From an uncultured Acidimicrobiales bacterium (GTDB lineage Bacteria; Actinomycetota; Acidimicrobiia; Acidimicrobiales; SZUA-35), in assembly GCA_938002965.1 (NCBI GenBank), contig CALKZY010000025.1:1-64000 (forward strand): a stretch of 64,000 bases of DNA. Direction: 5' to 3'. The notes under the pieces are model-generated. The model did no database searches, had not been told where the DNA came from, and saw nothing but the letters and a program-made list of their open reading frames with translations. Positions 50,274 to 58,649 of the stretch are shown here, piece by piece (position 1 is the first letter of the stretch; each line of letters opens with the position of its first letter). The position numbers and the translations under genes were made by a program.

Positions 50274-51842
50274 ATGCTCGCACGAGTTCCAACAGCGGTC
50301 GTTCAAGGTGTCGACGGACATTCGGTAACCGTTGAAGTCCATGTAAGTCGAGGACTTCCTGGGTACACCCTGGTGGGTCTACCCGACGCCTCATGTAGGG
50401 AGTCCCGCGACAGGGTCCGGGCGGCGATTCTGTCCAGCGGGGCATCGTGGCCGCAACAACGCATCACCATCAATCTGGCTCCGACCGGGCTGCGCAAACA
50501 GGGGGCCGGGCTCGATTTGCCCATCGCCATAGGAATTCTTCTGGCGTCGGGTCAGCTGCCTGCCGGTTCCATGGACCGGTGCGGCGCGGTCGGCGAGCTT
50601 GGTCTTGACGGCTCGGTGCGTAGCGTTGTGGGCCTTGTTTCCTTGGCTGACGCAGTCGACGCTGATGAGGTCTTGGTGCCGGCCGATGGTGTCGGCCAGG
50701 CCGCCGTTGTACGACCCGGGCAGGTGAGGAGCGTCCAGAGCCTGGCCGAGGTGATAGCGGCTGTGAAGGGAACCGGTGAGGTGCCGGCCCTGGTGGACGG
50801 ACCGGGCGAGCTGCCGGCACCTGCCAGGGGAAGTACCGATCTGGCCGAGGTCCGAGGACAGCCCCTGGCCCGGTTCGCTCTGGAGGTAGCGGCCGCCGGA
50901 GGTCACCACCTACTAATGGTCGGGCCCCCGGGGTCGGGAAAGACAATGCTGGCGGGCCGACTCGTGGGCTTGCTTCCCGACCTGGAGCCAACCGACGCCA
51001 TTGCGGCCACCAGGGTTCAATCGGCGGCGGGTCTGGCATTACCGCCCGGCGGATTGATCAGGCGTCCGACGTTTCGGGCTCCCCATCAAAGCGCGTCATC
51101 GGTTGCCATGATCGGTGGTGGAACGGCAGCTATGCGTCCAGGCGAAATAAGTTGCGCCCATGGCGGCGTGCTCTTTCTTGACGAGATGGGGGAGTTTCCC
51201 GTACCCGTCCTGGACGCCTTGCGCCAGCCGTTGGAGGAGGGCGTGATTCGCGTCTCCCGCGCCGCCCGATCGGTCACGCTGCCCGCCCGGTTCTTATTGG
51301 TGGCGGCTATGAATCCGTGTCCCTGTGGTGAAGGAGGTTCCGATGGCCTTTGTCGCTGTACCGACGCTGCCCGGGCCCGATACAGCCGGCGGCTGTCAGG
51401 GCCGTTGTTAGATCGGTTCGACCTACGAGTGTCGGTCCGTCCACCGGCGCCCGAGGTGCTGCTAGGAGGCGCCGACGAGGAAAGCTCGGCCTCGGTCGCT
51501 CAGCGGGTGTCCGCCGTTCGCTGTCTGTCGATCGAGCGAGGCGCCCGCTGCAACGCCGAACTCACCGACGCCCAGCTTGAACACTACGCACCGCTGGCTC
51601 CGGAGGCCCAAGCGGTGCTGCGCCATGTCCTGGAGCGGGGGAATCTGACCGGACGCGGCTTGCGTCGGGTTCGGGCGCTGGCTCGCACTATCGCCGATCT
51701 CAAACATCTAGCGGCGGGGTCACCGACCACGATTTCTGCTGAGGATGTCCACACCGCTTTAGCCCTCAGGGCGATGCCATCACACGTTTTGGGTATGCCG
51801 TCGCAGTCCGTCGCTTCGGGTTCTCATGGGGAGGTCCAGTGA
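50274..51842 (+). CDS. comM: YifB/ComM-family AAA+ protein
   Basis: 522 residues with GAGGAG before the ATG. A Lon-like N-terminal domain (VEVHVSRGLPGYTLVGLPDAS) precedes the AAA+ core: Walker A GPPGSGKT (217-224), Walker B GVLFLDEM (298-305) and the Cys cluster MNPCPCGEGGSDGLCRC, ending in a Mg-chelatase-like C-terminal domain (LTGRGLRRVRALARTIADL). ComM acts as a helicase in branch migration during natural transformation. Its stop overlaps the dprA start, and both belong to a competence pair conserved beyond naturally transformable species. Confidence 0.93.
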   Translation: MLARVPTAVVQGVDGHSVTVEVHVSRGLPGYTLVGLPDASCRESRDRVRAAILSSGASWPQQRITINLAPTGLRKQGAGLDLPIAIGILLASGQLPAGSMDRCGAVGELGLDGSVRSVVGLVSLADAVDADEVLVPADGVGQAAVVRPGQVRSVQSLAEVIAAVKGTGEVPALVDGPGELPAPARGSTDLAEVRGQPLARFALEVAAAGGHHLLMVGPPGSGKTMLAGRLVGLLPDLEPTDAIAATRVQSAAGLALPPGGLIRRPTFRAPHQSASSVAMIGGGTAAMRPGEISCAHGGVLFLDEMGEFPVPVLDALRQPLEEGVIRVSRAARSVTLPARFLLVAAMNPCPCGEGGSDGLCRCTDAARARYSRRLSGPLLDRFDLRVSVRPPAPEVLLGGADEESSASVAQRVSAVRCLSIERGARCNAELTDAQLEHYAPLAPEAQAVLRHVLERGNLTGRGLRRVRALARTIADLKHLAAGSPTTISAEDVHTALALRAMPSHVLGMPSQSVASGSHGEVQ

Positions 51843-53038
51843 TGTCGTCGGCACCGAAACACAATCCCCGGTCCTCCAAAGAAGCTCAGGCGGGCACAGA
51901 GATTGATCGTCCGTCGATAGAAGATCTCGACCCCGACCTTGTTGCTCGAATTGTTCTAACGTCGCTGCCAAAATTGGGTCCCGCTCGGTCGCGGTGGCTG
52001 GTGGCCGACCGCTCGGCCCCCGATGCTGTCGCCGCACTGGCGGCTGGGTCGTTTGCCCCTCGAAGTCCAGCTCCACGGGGCGTTAGCGATGTGCTGCTCG
52101 CAACGTGGGGCCAGGCCATACGCGACAGCAATCTTGCCCGACTTGTCGCCGCTCAGTTCAACGAAGGTGCCTACGTGATCGGCCCGGAGCACCGCTTGTG
52201 GCCCTTTGCCGATGACCCGGAGCCCCCACTTGTCCTGTTCTGCCGAGGCGACGCGCGGCTCATGGCGGGCCAGCACCACGTGGCCATCGTCGGTACCAGG
52301 CGTTGCACCTCCGTCGGGCGACGAGTGGCCTATCAGTTTGGGTTTGACCTGGCGTCAGAAGGCGTTTCGGTAGTGAGCGGTTTAGCTCTCGGGGTCGACG
52401 CTGCAGCCCATCACGGCTGCCTGGATGCTGGCGGACGACCGGTCGCCGTGGTGGCCTCCGGCGTTGACGTTGTATACCCGAAAGTGAACGCCTCGCTGTG
52501 GAGCGACGTCATCGCTGGGGGTTTGATCGTGTCGGAGGCTCCGGCTGGCACTCATCCCCAGCGATGGCGCTTCCCCGCCCGCAATCGGTTAATCGCCGCA
52601 TTGGGCCATGGCACCGTAATTGTGGAGTCACATCACACTGGTGGTGCGTTGATTACAGCCGAGGAGGCGGCCGACCGCGGCAAGCCGGTGATGGCAGTAC
52701 CAGGATCGGTGCTGAGTCCGTCGGCCGAGGGATGCAACAACCTTTTGGTTGACGGAGCGACTCCGGTTCGAGACGTTGACGACGTGCTCGACTGCGTTGG
52801 TCTCTCAGCGCTAGCGGCCAAACCTCATGGCTTGGGTCAGTCGACAGGCTCTGTCCATGATCGCAGACTGGATCGTCTAGGGGCCTTAGTGATGGCGGAG
52901 CTGGCCAATGGCCCGGCCACCATCGACGTGCTCATCGCCGCAACCGAGGCCACGGCCCAGGAGGTGGTGAGTTGCCTGAGTGCTCTGGTTGGTGAGGATC
53001 GTGCGTCGTTCGACGGGGTGACGGCGTCGTTGCCCTGA
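51839..53038 (+). CDS. dprA: DNA processing protein DprA
   Basis: 399 residues, GTG-ATG start overlapping the comM stop. The Rossmann core has VAIVGTRRCTSVGRRVAYQF, SGLALGVDAAAHHGCLD, VVASGVDVVYPKVNASLW, RFPARNRLIAALGHGTVIVES and AVPGSVLSPSAEGCNNLLVDGA, all classic DprA segments. A C-terminal winged-helix region follows. It loads RecA onto incoming single-stranded DNA. An N-terminal extension of about 120 residues contains a helix-hairpin-helix-like stretch. Confidence 0.95.
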   Translation: MMSSAPKHNPRSSKEAQAGTEIDRPSIEDLDPDLVARIVLTSLPKLGPARSRWLVADRSAPDAVAALAAGSFAPRSPAPRGVSDVLLATWGQAIRDSNLARLVAAQFNEGAYVIGPEHRLWPFADDPEPPLVLFCRGDARLMAGQHHVAIVGTRRCTSVGRRVAYQFGFDLASEGVSVVSGLALGVDAAAHHGCLDAGGRPVAVVASGVDVVYPKVNASLWSDVIAGGLIVSEAPAGTHPQRWRFPARNRLIAALGHGTVIVESHHTGGALITAEEAADRGKPVMAVPGSVLSPSAEGCNNLLVDGATPVRDVDDVLDCVGLSALAAKPHGLGQSTGSVHDRRLDRLGALVMAELANGPATIDVLIAATEATAQEVVSCLSALVGEDRASFDGVTASLP

Positions 53039-53154
53039 ACACTGTCGACCGAACGGTTTTAACTCACTGCTGCGGCCCGTCGGTGCGTCATGATGACCGC
53101 TGCAACAACTAGCACATAGAGTGAGATACAACTACGGAGAGTGTTCGAAGCCGC

Positions 53155-53160
53155 TAGTAT
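53155..53160 (+). promoter_or_regulatory. Putative -10 element (TAGTAT), leaderless start
   Basis: TAGTAT ends 9 bases before the GTG at 53170, with no Shine-Dalgarno sequence. It supports use of the long form of the sigma factor. Confidence 0.4.
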
Positions 53161-53169
53161 GTCCGAGCT

Positions 53170-54279
53170 GTGACCACCGCCGCCAAGTCGCAATACCTCC
53201 GCCTGCTCGGCCAGCCGAGCCCTCGTCCGAGCGATGATCGGGCTGCGCCCGTTGTTTCTCGACGTGACCCGGGCCAACCGACCTCGGCTCCTGGGTCGCT
53301 TGGGCCTGCCTCTGACGCCAAGGAGTGGGCCGAACAACCCCACTGGCCTGTACCGAACGTCCCTTTGCCGCCCGATTCTGCCCCTGAGCATTACCGCTGT
53401 CCCGTCAACGCCGACCGAGTTGGGGAGCGAGAGCTAGCGGTGGTGGACACCGTCACTCCTCGCTCGCCAATTCGTACAGGCGAGGAAACGGCGGACAGAG
53501 TGCCTATCGACAACGACACCGAACTGGAAGCGACGTGGGGCCGGTTCAAACGGGAGCCCAGTCAGGCTGACAGAGACGAACTGATCGTGTTCTATGCGCC
53601 GCTGGTCAAGTATGTAGCCAGCCGTATCGCTGCCGGCTTGCCTCGGACGGTAGACCAGGCCGATCTGATGAGCTATGGCATGTTCGGGCTTATCGACGCA
53701 ATCACAAAGTTTGAGCCAGATCGCGGGTTCAAGTTCGAGACGTACGCAGTGTCGCGAATCAAGGGTTCCATTCTTGATGAACTTCGCTCCATCGATTGGG
53801 TTCCGCGTTCAGTGCGATCGAAAGCCAAGTCGGTTGAGCGGGCAATTTCCAAGCTGGAGTCGAAGAACCATCGGCCGCCCACCGACGAAGAGATTGCCGC
53901 CGAACTTGATCTGTCGATGGGGCAACTTCACAACATCTACAAGCAGATCGGCGCCCTATCGGTTGTCGCCCTCGACGAGATCTTGTCGTCAGGCACCAGT
54001 GAGACACTGACCTTCGGCGACACTCTGGCCGATCGACGAGAAGGGCCGGGCTCCACGGTGGAAAAGGCCGAGACCCGACAGCTCCTGGCCGAGGCCTTGA
54101 ACCTTATGTCTGAGCGAGAGAAGATCGTACTCACGCTCTACTACTACGAGAACATGACTCTGGCAGAGATCGGTGGCGTCCTTGGTGTGACGGAGAGCCG
54201 GGTTTGCCAAATTCACACCAAGGCCATTCTTAGGCTTCGGTCACGGTTCGAGTCCTCTCAGCGCGAACCGGTTTCCTAG
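53170..54279 (+). CDS. whiG: WhiG/FliA-family sigma factor
   Basis: 369 residues from GTG 53170. The sigma-70 core starts near residue 125: region 2 (ADLMSYGMFGLIDAITKFEPDRGFKFETYAVSRI), region 3 (SVERAISKLESKNHRPPTDEEIAAEL) and region 4 (LNLMSEREKIVLTLYYYENMTLAEIGGVLGVTESRV). The position between dprA and rpsB is that of Streptomyces whiG. The first 110 residues are Pro/Asp-rich and absent from WhiG; a GTG at 53500 would give a 259-residue form of usual length. WhiG-type factors drive sporulation or flagellar genes. No flagellar gene is in the window. Confidence 0.88.
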   Translation: MTTAAKSQYLRLLGQPSPRPSDDRAAPVVSRRDPGQPTSAPGSLGPASDAKEWAEQPHWPVPNVPLPPDSAPEHYRCPVNADRVGERELAVVDTVTPRSPIRTGEETADRVPIDNDTELEATWGRFKREPSQADRDELIVFYAPLVKYVASRIAAGLPRTVDQADLMSYGMFGLIDAITKFEPDRGFKFETYAVSRIKGSILDELRSIDWVPRSVRSKAKSVERAISKLESKNHRPPTDEEIAAELDLSMGQLHNIYKQIGALSVVALDEILSSGTSETLTFGDTLADRREGPGSTVEKAETRQLLAEALNLMSEREKIVLTLYYYENMTLAEIGGVLGVTESRVCQIHTKAILRLRSRFESSQREPVS

Positions 54280-54411
54280 GCCTATCATCGACGTCACGTT
54301 GTGACGTCACCTGTCGAATGTTTCCTTTCGTCGATAGATCACTTCGACTCGTGTCTTCGGCACGCTCGTTCGTTCTAGGCACCTCACGACGTCCTCCCAC
54401 TGTCTGGGGGC

Positions 54412-54999
54412 GTGTGGCGGGGCCTGTGGCCGATTGGTCTTCCAATGCTCGTTCTCGTTGTACGTCTTGTTGTCAGTTTGGCGGTTTTCGGTCTAGGGGT
54501 TTTGCCGCCAGCCGTCTCCTCGCTCTCGGCCCAACCTGCAAGCTCGCCTGCGGCAATCGCCCCGGTGCCGGCGGACCGGCGGTGGCTGCCACCGGTTCAT
54601 GGCGAGGTCATCGACTTCTTTCGTGCGCCGCCCACTCCGTACGGACCTGGCAATAGAGGCCTTGAGTTTGGCGTAGTAGCCGGCAATCCAATTACTGCTG
54701 TTGCTTCGGGGGTTGTGTCCTTCGCCGGGCCGGTCGCCGGCACGTTCCACATCGTCATCGACCACGCCGACGGACTGCGCTCGGGCTACAGCCACCTGTC
54801 CAATATGGTTGTTGACAGCGGTGACCTTGTCGTCGCCGGCCAGACGTTGGGATCGTCGTCGGGCCAGTTCCATCTTTCGGCTCGATTGGCCGTCGACTAT
54901 GCCGGTCCGGATGTGCCGGTGTTCGGCGCTCGCCGTTATATCGATCCGCTTCCGCTATTTGGCTTGAAGCTGACCGTCCGATTGGTGCAAAACCCCTGA
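54412..54999 (+). CDS. Degenerate M23 (LytM-like) secreted protein
   Basis: 195 residues. A hydrophobic signal or anchor (about 10-33) precedes a LytM fold: GLEFGVVAGNPITAVASG, VSFAGPVAGTFHIVIDHADG and GQFHLSARLAVDYAGPDV. The metal-binding motif HxxxD is changed to NRGLE (N81, E85), and the HxH end keeps only one His. Hydrolysis of peptidoglycan is therefore doubtful; such proteins often bind or activate true amidases. Its place between whiG and rpsB matches a secreted M23 gene in Streptomyces. A GTG start was used; an ATG at 54445 would shorten it. Confidence 0.72.
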   Translation: MWRGLWPIGLPMLVLVVRLVVSLAVFGLGVLPPAVSSLSAQPASSPAAIAPVPADRRWLPPVHGEVIDFFRAPPTPYGPGNRGLEFGVVAGNPITAVASGVVSFAGPVAGTFHIVIDHADGLRSGYSHLSNMVVDSGDLVVAGQTLGSSSGQFHLSARLAVDYAGPDVPVFGARRYIDPLPLFGLKLTVRLVQNP

Positions 55000-55215
55000 T
55001 GTAGCCACGTCCGGCCTCGATATACTCGATAGCCGGTCGGCACGTGTCGTCCGCCGATTCGGATGTTCGCAGAGAAATTCTGAGCGACAGCCGATGAGGA
55101 GTCCCAATCCGACCAACCGGTCGGAACCCACGCAGTAGCTCGCTCTTGAAACCACGGTCTTGTTCGGTAAACCAACCGGGCGAGCATGGAGTGAGAACAA
55201 TAACCGGAGGTAAAC
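55000..55215 (+). other. rpsB upstream region
   Basis: About 215 bases without a gene, ending in GGAGG before the rpsB GTG. In many bacteria this leader binds bS2 for autoregulation; I see no hairpin I could assign to the known motif. Confidence 0.3.
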
Positions 55216-56247
55216 GTGACCGCAGTAGTCACCATGAAGCAGATGCTTGAAGCCGGAGTGCACTTCGGCCACCAGACTCGCCGCTGGAACCCCAAGATGA
55301 AGCGGTTCATCCACGGAGACCGCAACGGCGTCTACATCATCGATCTTGAGGAAACTCTTCGTCGAGTCGAATCGGCCTATGCCTACGTCCGCGACGAAGT
55401 AGCCAACGGTGGCACCGTGCTATTCGTAGGCACGAAGAAGCAGGCACAGGAGTCGATTAGGCGCCACGCCCTGTCAGTAGGCATGCCCTACGTCGATCAG
55501 CGTTGGTTGGGCGGGATGCTCACCAACTACCAGACGATCTCCAAGCGCGTGGGCAAGATGCTCGAGTACGAGCGAATGAAGTCCGCCGGTGATTTTGAAG
55601 AGATGCCCAAGAAAGAGGCTCTCCGGTACGGACGCGAGTTGGACAAGCTGAACCGCAACATCGGCGGTATCAAGACCATGGGCAAGATGCCCAGTGTGGT
55701 CTTCATCGTCGACACCTTGATCGAGCACATCGCCGTCACTGAAGCTCGCAAGCTGAACATTCCGATCGTGGCCGTGGTTGACACCAACTGCGATCCGGAC
55801 TTGGTCAACTTCCCCATCCCGGGCAACGATGACGCAATCCGATCTGCTGAGCTGATGACTCGAGTCATCGCCGAAGCGGTGGCTGAGGGCAAGATCATCG
55901 CCGCTCGTCGCACCGGTGCCCCTACCAAGGACGCCGCTCGCACAGCCGAGCAGGAAGCCGCAATTGCCGCTGAGCAAGAAGAAGCTCGCGCCGCTGCCGC
56001 CGCTGCTGCATCCGAGCGTGAGGCTCGAGTTGCCGCTGCGCTAGCTGAGGTCAAGCCCGAGGACGAAGCTCCCGTCGATGCTGCTGCTCCTGAAGCTCCG
56101 GCTCCTGAAGCACCCGCTGCTGAAGCAACCGCCCCTGAAGCCACGGCTCCTGAAGCTGCTGCTCCTGAAGCTCCGGCTCCTGAAGCCCCGGTCACAGAGG
56201 CTCCAGCCGCGGAAGACGCTCCAGCCGAGCCGTCAACCGACGCCTAA
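55216..56247 (+). CDS. rpsB: Ribosomal protein uS2 with long acidic tail
   Basis: 343 residues from GTG 55216. The core ([56 protein letters not shown]) is complete by about residue 240. A tail of some 100 residues follows: an Ala/Glu coiled segment and then a Pro-Glu-Ala repeat tract. Most bacterial uS2 ends near 240-260, so the tail is extra and probably disordered. The protein organises the 30S head-body junction. Followed by tsf in the universal order. Confidence 0.95.
   Translation: MTAVVTMKQMLEAGVHFGHQTRRWNPKMKRFIHGDRNGVYIIDLEETLRRVESAYAYVRDEVANGGTVLFVGTKKQAQESIRRHALSVGMPYVDQRWLGGMLTNYQTISKRVGKMLEYERMKSAGDFEEMPKKEALRYGRELDKLNRNIGGIKTMGKMPSVVFIVDTLIEHIAVTEARKLNIPIVAVVDTNCDPDLVNFPIPGNDDAIRSAELMTRVIAEAVAEGKIIAARRTGAPTKDAARTAEQEAAIAAEQEEARAAAAAAASEREARVAAALAEVKPEDEAPVDAAAPEAPAPEAPAAEATAPEATAPEAAAPEAPAPEAPVTEAPAAEDAPAEPSTDA
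56080..56208 (+). repeat. Pro-Glu-Ala coding repeats in the rpsB tail
   Basis: Repeats of the 15-base theme GCTCCTGAAGCTCCG and variants encode APEAP and PEATA units. The codons are partly diverged, so the array is coding and selected for composition, not a recent DNA expansion. Confidence 0.7.
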
Positions 56248-56280
56248 GTCTCGACAAACGCATAGTCAAGGAACGCAGAA

Positions 56281-57057
56281 ATGAGCATTTCCGCCAAAGA
56301 AGTACAGAAACTTCGGCAGTCAACCGGTGCCGGCATGATGGACGCCAAGAAGGCACTTACCGAAGCCGAGGGCGATTTCGACGGTGCCGTCCAGATTCTT
56401 CGCGAGAAGGGCCTGGCCAAGGCCGCCTCCCGCACCGATCGTGACAACAGCGAAGGCCTAGTTGCCGTGGCCAGTGACGACAGTGGTGCCGCTTTGGTTC
56501 ACCTCAAGTCTGAAACGGACTTCGCCGCCAAATCTGACGACTTCGTCAAGATGGCGCAGGAGCTGGCCCAGCTGGTTTTGGCCAAGGGCCCTGAGGCCGT
56601 CTCCGAGCGGGACGCCGAGATCGAGCATCTGAAGTTGACGGTCAAAGAGAACATCGACTTTGGTGATGTTGTCCGCATGGACGCCGCTGATGGCGACGCA
56701 ATTGACGCCTACCTGCACGGTGGCGGCAAGACCGGCGTTCTGGTTCAGGCAACCGGCATGTCGTCAGAGGCCCTGCACGAAATTGCCATGCACATCGCGT
56801 TCGCTTCGCCGTCGTACCTGAGCCGAGACGACGTTCCAGCTGACGACGTCGAACGGGAACGTGCTGCGCTGTTGGAGATCACCAAGAACGAGGGCAAGCC
56901 TGAGGCCGCCTGGGACAAGATCGTTGAAGGCCGGCTCAACGCCTGGTTCGGCGAGCGTGTTCTCCTGGAGCAAGGCGTCTTCGGGGAGAAAGAAACCGTT
57001 GCCACCCGAATCGGTGACGGCGCGATCACGAAGTTTGTGTTAGCCAAGGTCGGCTAG
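56281..57057 (+). CDS. tsf: Elongation factor Ts
   Basis: 258 residues, slightly short for bacterial EF-Ts. ISAKEVQKLRQSTGAGMMDAKKAL is the UBA-like N-terminus; HLKSETDFAAKSDDF, MHIAFASPSYLSRDDVP and the C-terminal RLNAWFGERVLLEQGVF complete it. It recycles GDP on EF-Tu. Co-transcribed with rpsB. A T-rich tract (TTTTTTT) follows about 30 bases after the stop but without a clear stem. Confidence 0.95.
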   Translation: MSISAKEVQKLRQSTGAGMMDAKKALTEAEGDFDGAVQILREKGLAKAASRTDRDNSEGLVAVASDDSGAALVHLKSETDFAAKSDDFVKMAQELAQLVLAKGPEAVSERDAEIEHLKLTVKENIDFGDVVRMDAADGDAIDAYLHGGGKTGVLVQATGMSSEALHEIAMHIAFASPSYLSRDDVPADDVERERAALLEITKNEGKPEAAWDKIVEGRLNAWFGERVLLEQGVFGEKETVATRIGDGAITKFVLAKVG

Positions 57058-57173
57058 TTCTCACCCGCCTCACCCAATCATTTTTTTGGCGCCACTCAGG
57101 CGGCTGAATCGTCGTCAAACCGCTTCATCGGTGATCATTGGCACCCCAGTGCGGGTGGTCAGGTAGACCTGTC

Positions 57174-57201
57174 GGTCACGATGGTGCGATGATTGGTGAC
57201 C
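57174..57201 (+). promoter_or_regulatory. Hairpin upstream of pyrH
   Basis: GGTCAC (57174-57179) pairs with GTGACC (57196-57201) around a 16-base loop, about 60 bases before the pyrH start. It could be a terminator of tsf or a leader element. Confidence 0.25.
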
Positions 57202-57259
57202 AGGAGCCACTAGCCTATGGCCGAGCCGCTTTGGCGGTCGGTACTACCAGGAGGCAGCC

Positions 57260-58015
57260 TTGAGCTCCACGTCGCTTACAACCGATAGATCTGAATTTGG
57301 CGAGCCCCGATGGCAGCGGGTTCTCCTGAAACTGTCGGGTGAAGCCTTGGCCGGTGAACGAGGCTTCGGGATTGACAACGACGTCATCAACCGTATTGCC
57401 GATGATGTGATCGAGGTTTGGAAGAACCTCCGCATTGAGGTGGCGATCGTAGTTGGTGGCGGCAACTTCTGGCGTGGTATGACCGGCGTGGAGGGCGGCC
57501 TCGACAGGGCACAAGCCGATTACATGGGCATGCTGGCCACGGTGATGAATGCTCTGGCCCTGCAAGATGTGCTCGAGCAAAAACAGGTTCCAACTCGCCT
57601 CCAGTCCGCTATTCGTATGCCTCAGGTTGCTGAGGAGTACATTCGCCGCCGGGCTATCCGACATCTGGAAAAGCACAGGGTCGTGATTTTCGCCGGTGGT
57701 ACCGGAAGCCCGTTCTTCACCACTGACACCACGGCTGCTCTTCGGGCCGTCGAGATTGACGCCGAGGCGCTACTCTCGGCCAAGAACGGTGTCGACGGCA
57801 TCTATACCGCCGACCCAAAGCTCGAACCCGATGCCGAGAAGCTCCAAGAAGTCTCCTACCTGGACATGTTGAACCGCGATCTCAGAGTGATGGATCCGAC
57901 TGCGATAACCCACGCCAAGGAGAACAACATGCCCATCGTTGTATTCGATTTGTTGGGCGAGGGTAATCTGCGGCGTCTGCTGTGCGGCGAGTCCGTAGGT
58001 ACTATTGTCCGATGA
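57260..58015 (+). CDS. pyrH: Uridylate kinase
   Basis: 251 residues from TTG 57260; AGGAGG about 6 bases upstream fixes this rare start. [67 protein letters not shown] and [11 protein letters not shown] identify the bacterial amino-acid-kinase-fold UMP kinase. It makes UDP from UMP, is GTP-activated in bacteria, and feeds RNA and cell wall synthesis. The stop overlaps the frr ATG. Confidence 0.96.
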   Translation: MSSTSLTTDRSEFGEPRWQRVLLKLSGEALAGERGFGIDNDVINRIADDVIEVWKNLRIEVAIVVGGGNFWRGMTGVEGGLDRAQADYMGMLATVMNALALQDVLEQKQVPTRLQSAIRMPQVAEEYIRRRAIRHLEKHRVVIFAGGTGSPFFTTDTTAALRAVEIDAEALLSAKNGVDGIYTADPKLEPDAEKLQEVSYLDMLNRDLRVMDPTAITHAKENNMPIVVFDLLGEGNLRRLLCGESVGTIVR

Positions 58016-58578
58016 GCGAATTTGCGGATCTGGTACTGTCCGAGGCCCTCGAGCGTATGGAAAAGGCGGTCGCTCATTCGCGGGCCGAATTCGCATCGGT
58101 ACGTAGCGGCCGGGCTACTCCTCAGCTGGTCGAGCGGATGAATGTCGAGGCCTACGGGGTCTCGATGCGGCTCCTTGAGGTGGCATCGGTCTCGGTTCCC
58201 GAAGCTCGCCAACTGCTGATAACACCTCATGATCCGGCAAATCTTGAATCGATCGAAAAAGCTATTCGCTCGTCGGACCTAGGTATCTCGCCGTCGAACG
58301 ATGGGCGGGCCATCCGCCTCAACTTCCCGCCGCTCACCGAGGAGCGCCGGAAAGAACTGGTTCGGGTCGTCAAACAGATGGCTGAAGACGGTCGAGTCGC
58401 CATCCGCAATATCCGGCGCGATTCCCGCAAGGATCTTGACGGGGCCGAGAAAGACAATCAGTTGAGCGCCGATGAGGTGAAGCGGGCCGAAGAGGATTTG
58501 GACAAGTTGACCAAATCCAACGAGTCCGCGGTGGATGACGCTTTGGCCTCCAAGGAACAGGAACTACTCGAGGTATAG
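58012..58578 (+). CDS. frr: Ribosome recycling factor
   Basis: 188 residues from ATG 58012, overlapping the pyrH stop as ATGA; the in-frame extension upstream lies in pyr[67 protein letters not shown] and [13 protein letters not shown] are hallmark segments. With EF-G it splits post-termination ribosomes. Standard place after pyrH. Confidence 0.97.
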   Translation: MSEFADLVLSEALERMEKAVAHSRAEFASVRSGRATPQLVERMNVEAYGVSMRLLEVASVSVPEARQLLITPHDPANLESIEKAIRSSDLGISPSNDGRAIRLNFPPLTEERRKELVRVVKQMAEDGRVAIRNIRRDSRKDLDGAEKDNQLSADEVKRAEEDLDKLTKSNESAVDDALASKEQELLEV

Positions 58579-58649
58579 CCGCTGCCGAACGGTACGTGCG
58601 GTAATCTCTGATTACCCCGTTCGTCGCCCGGCTACAGGGTGCGCAACTC

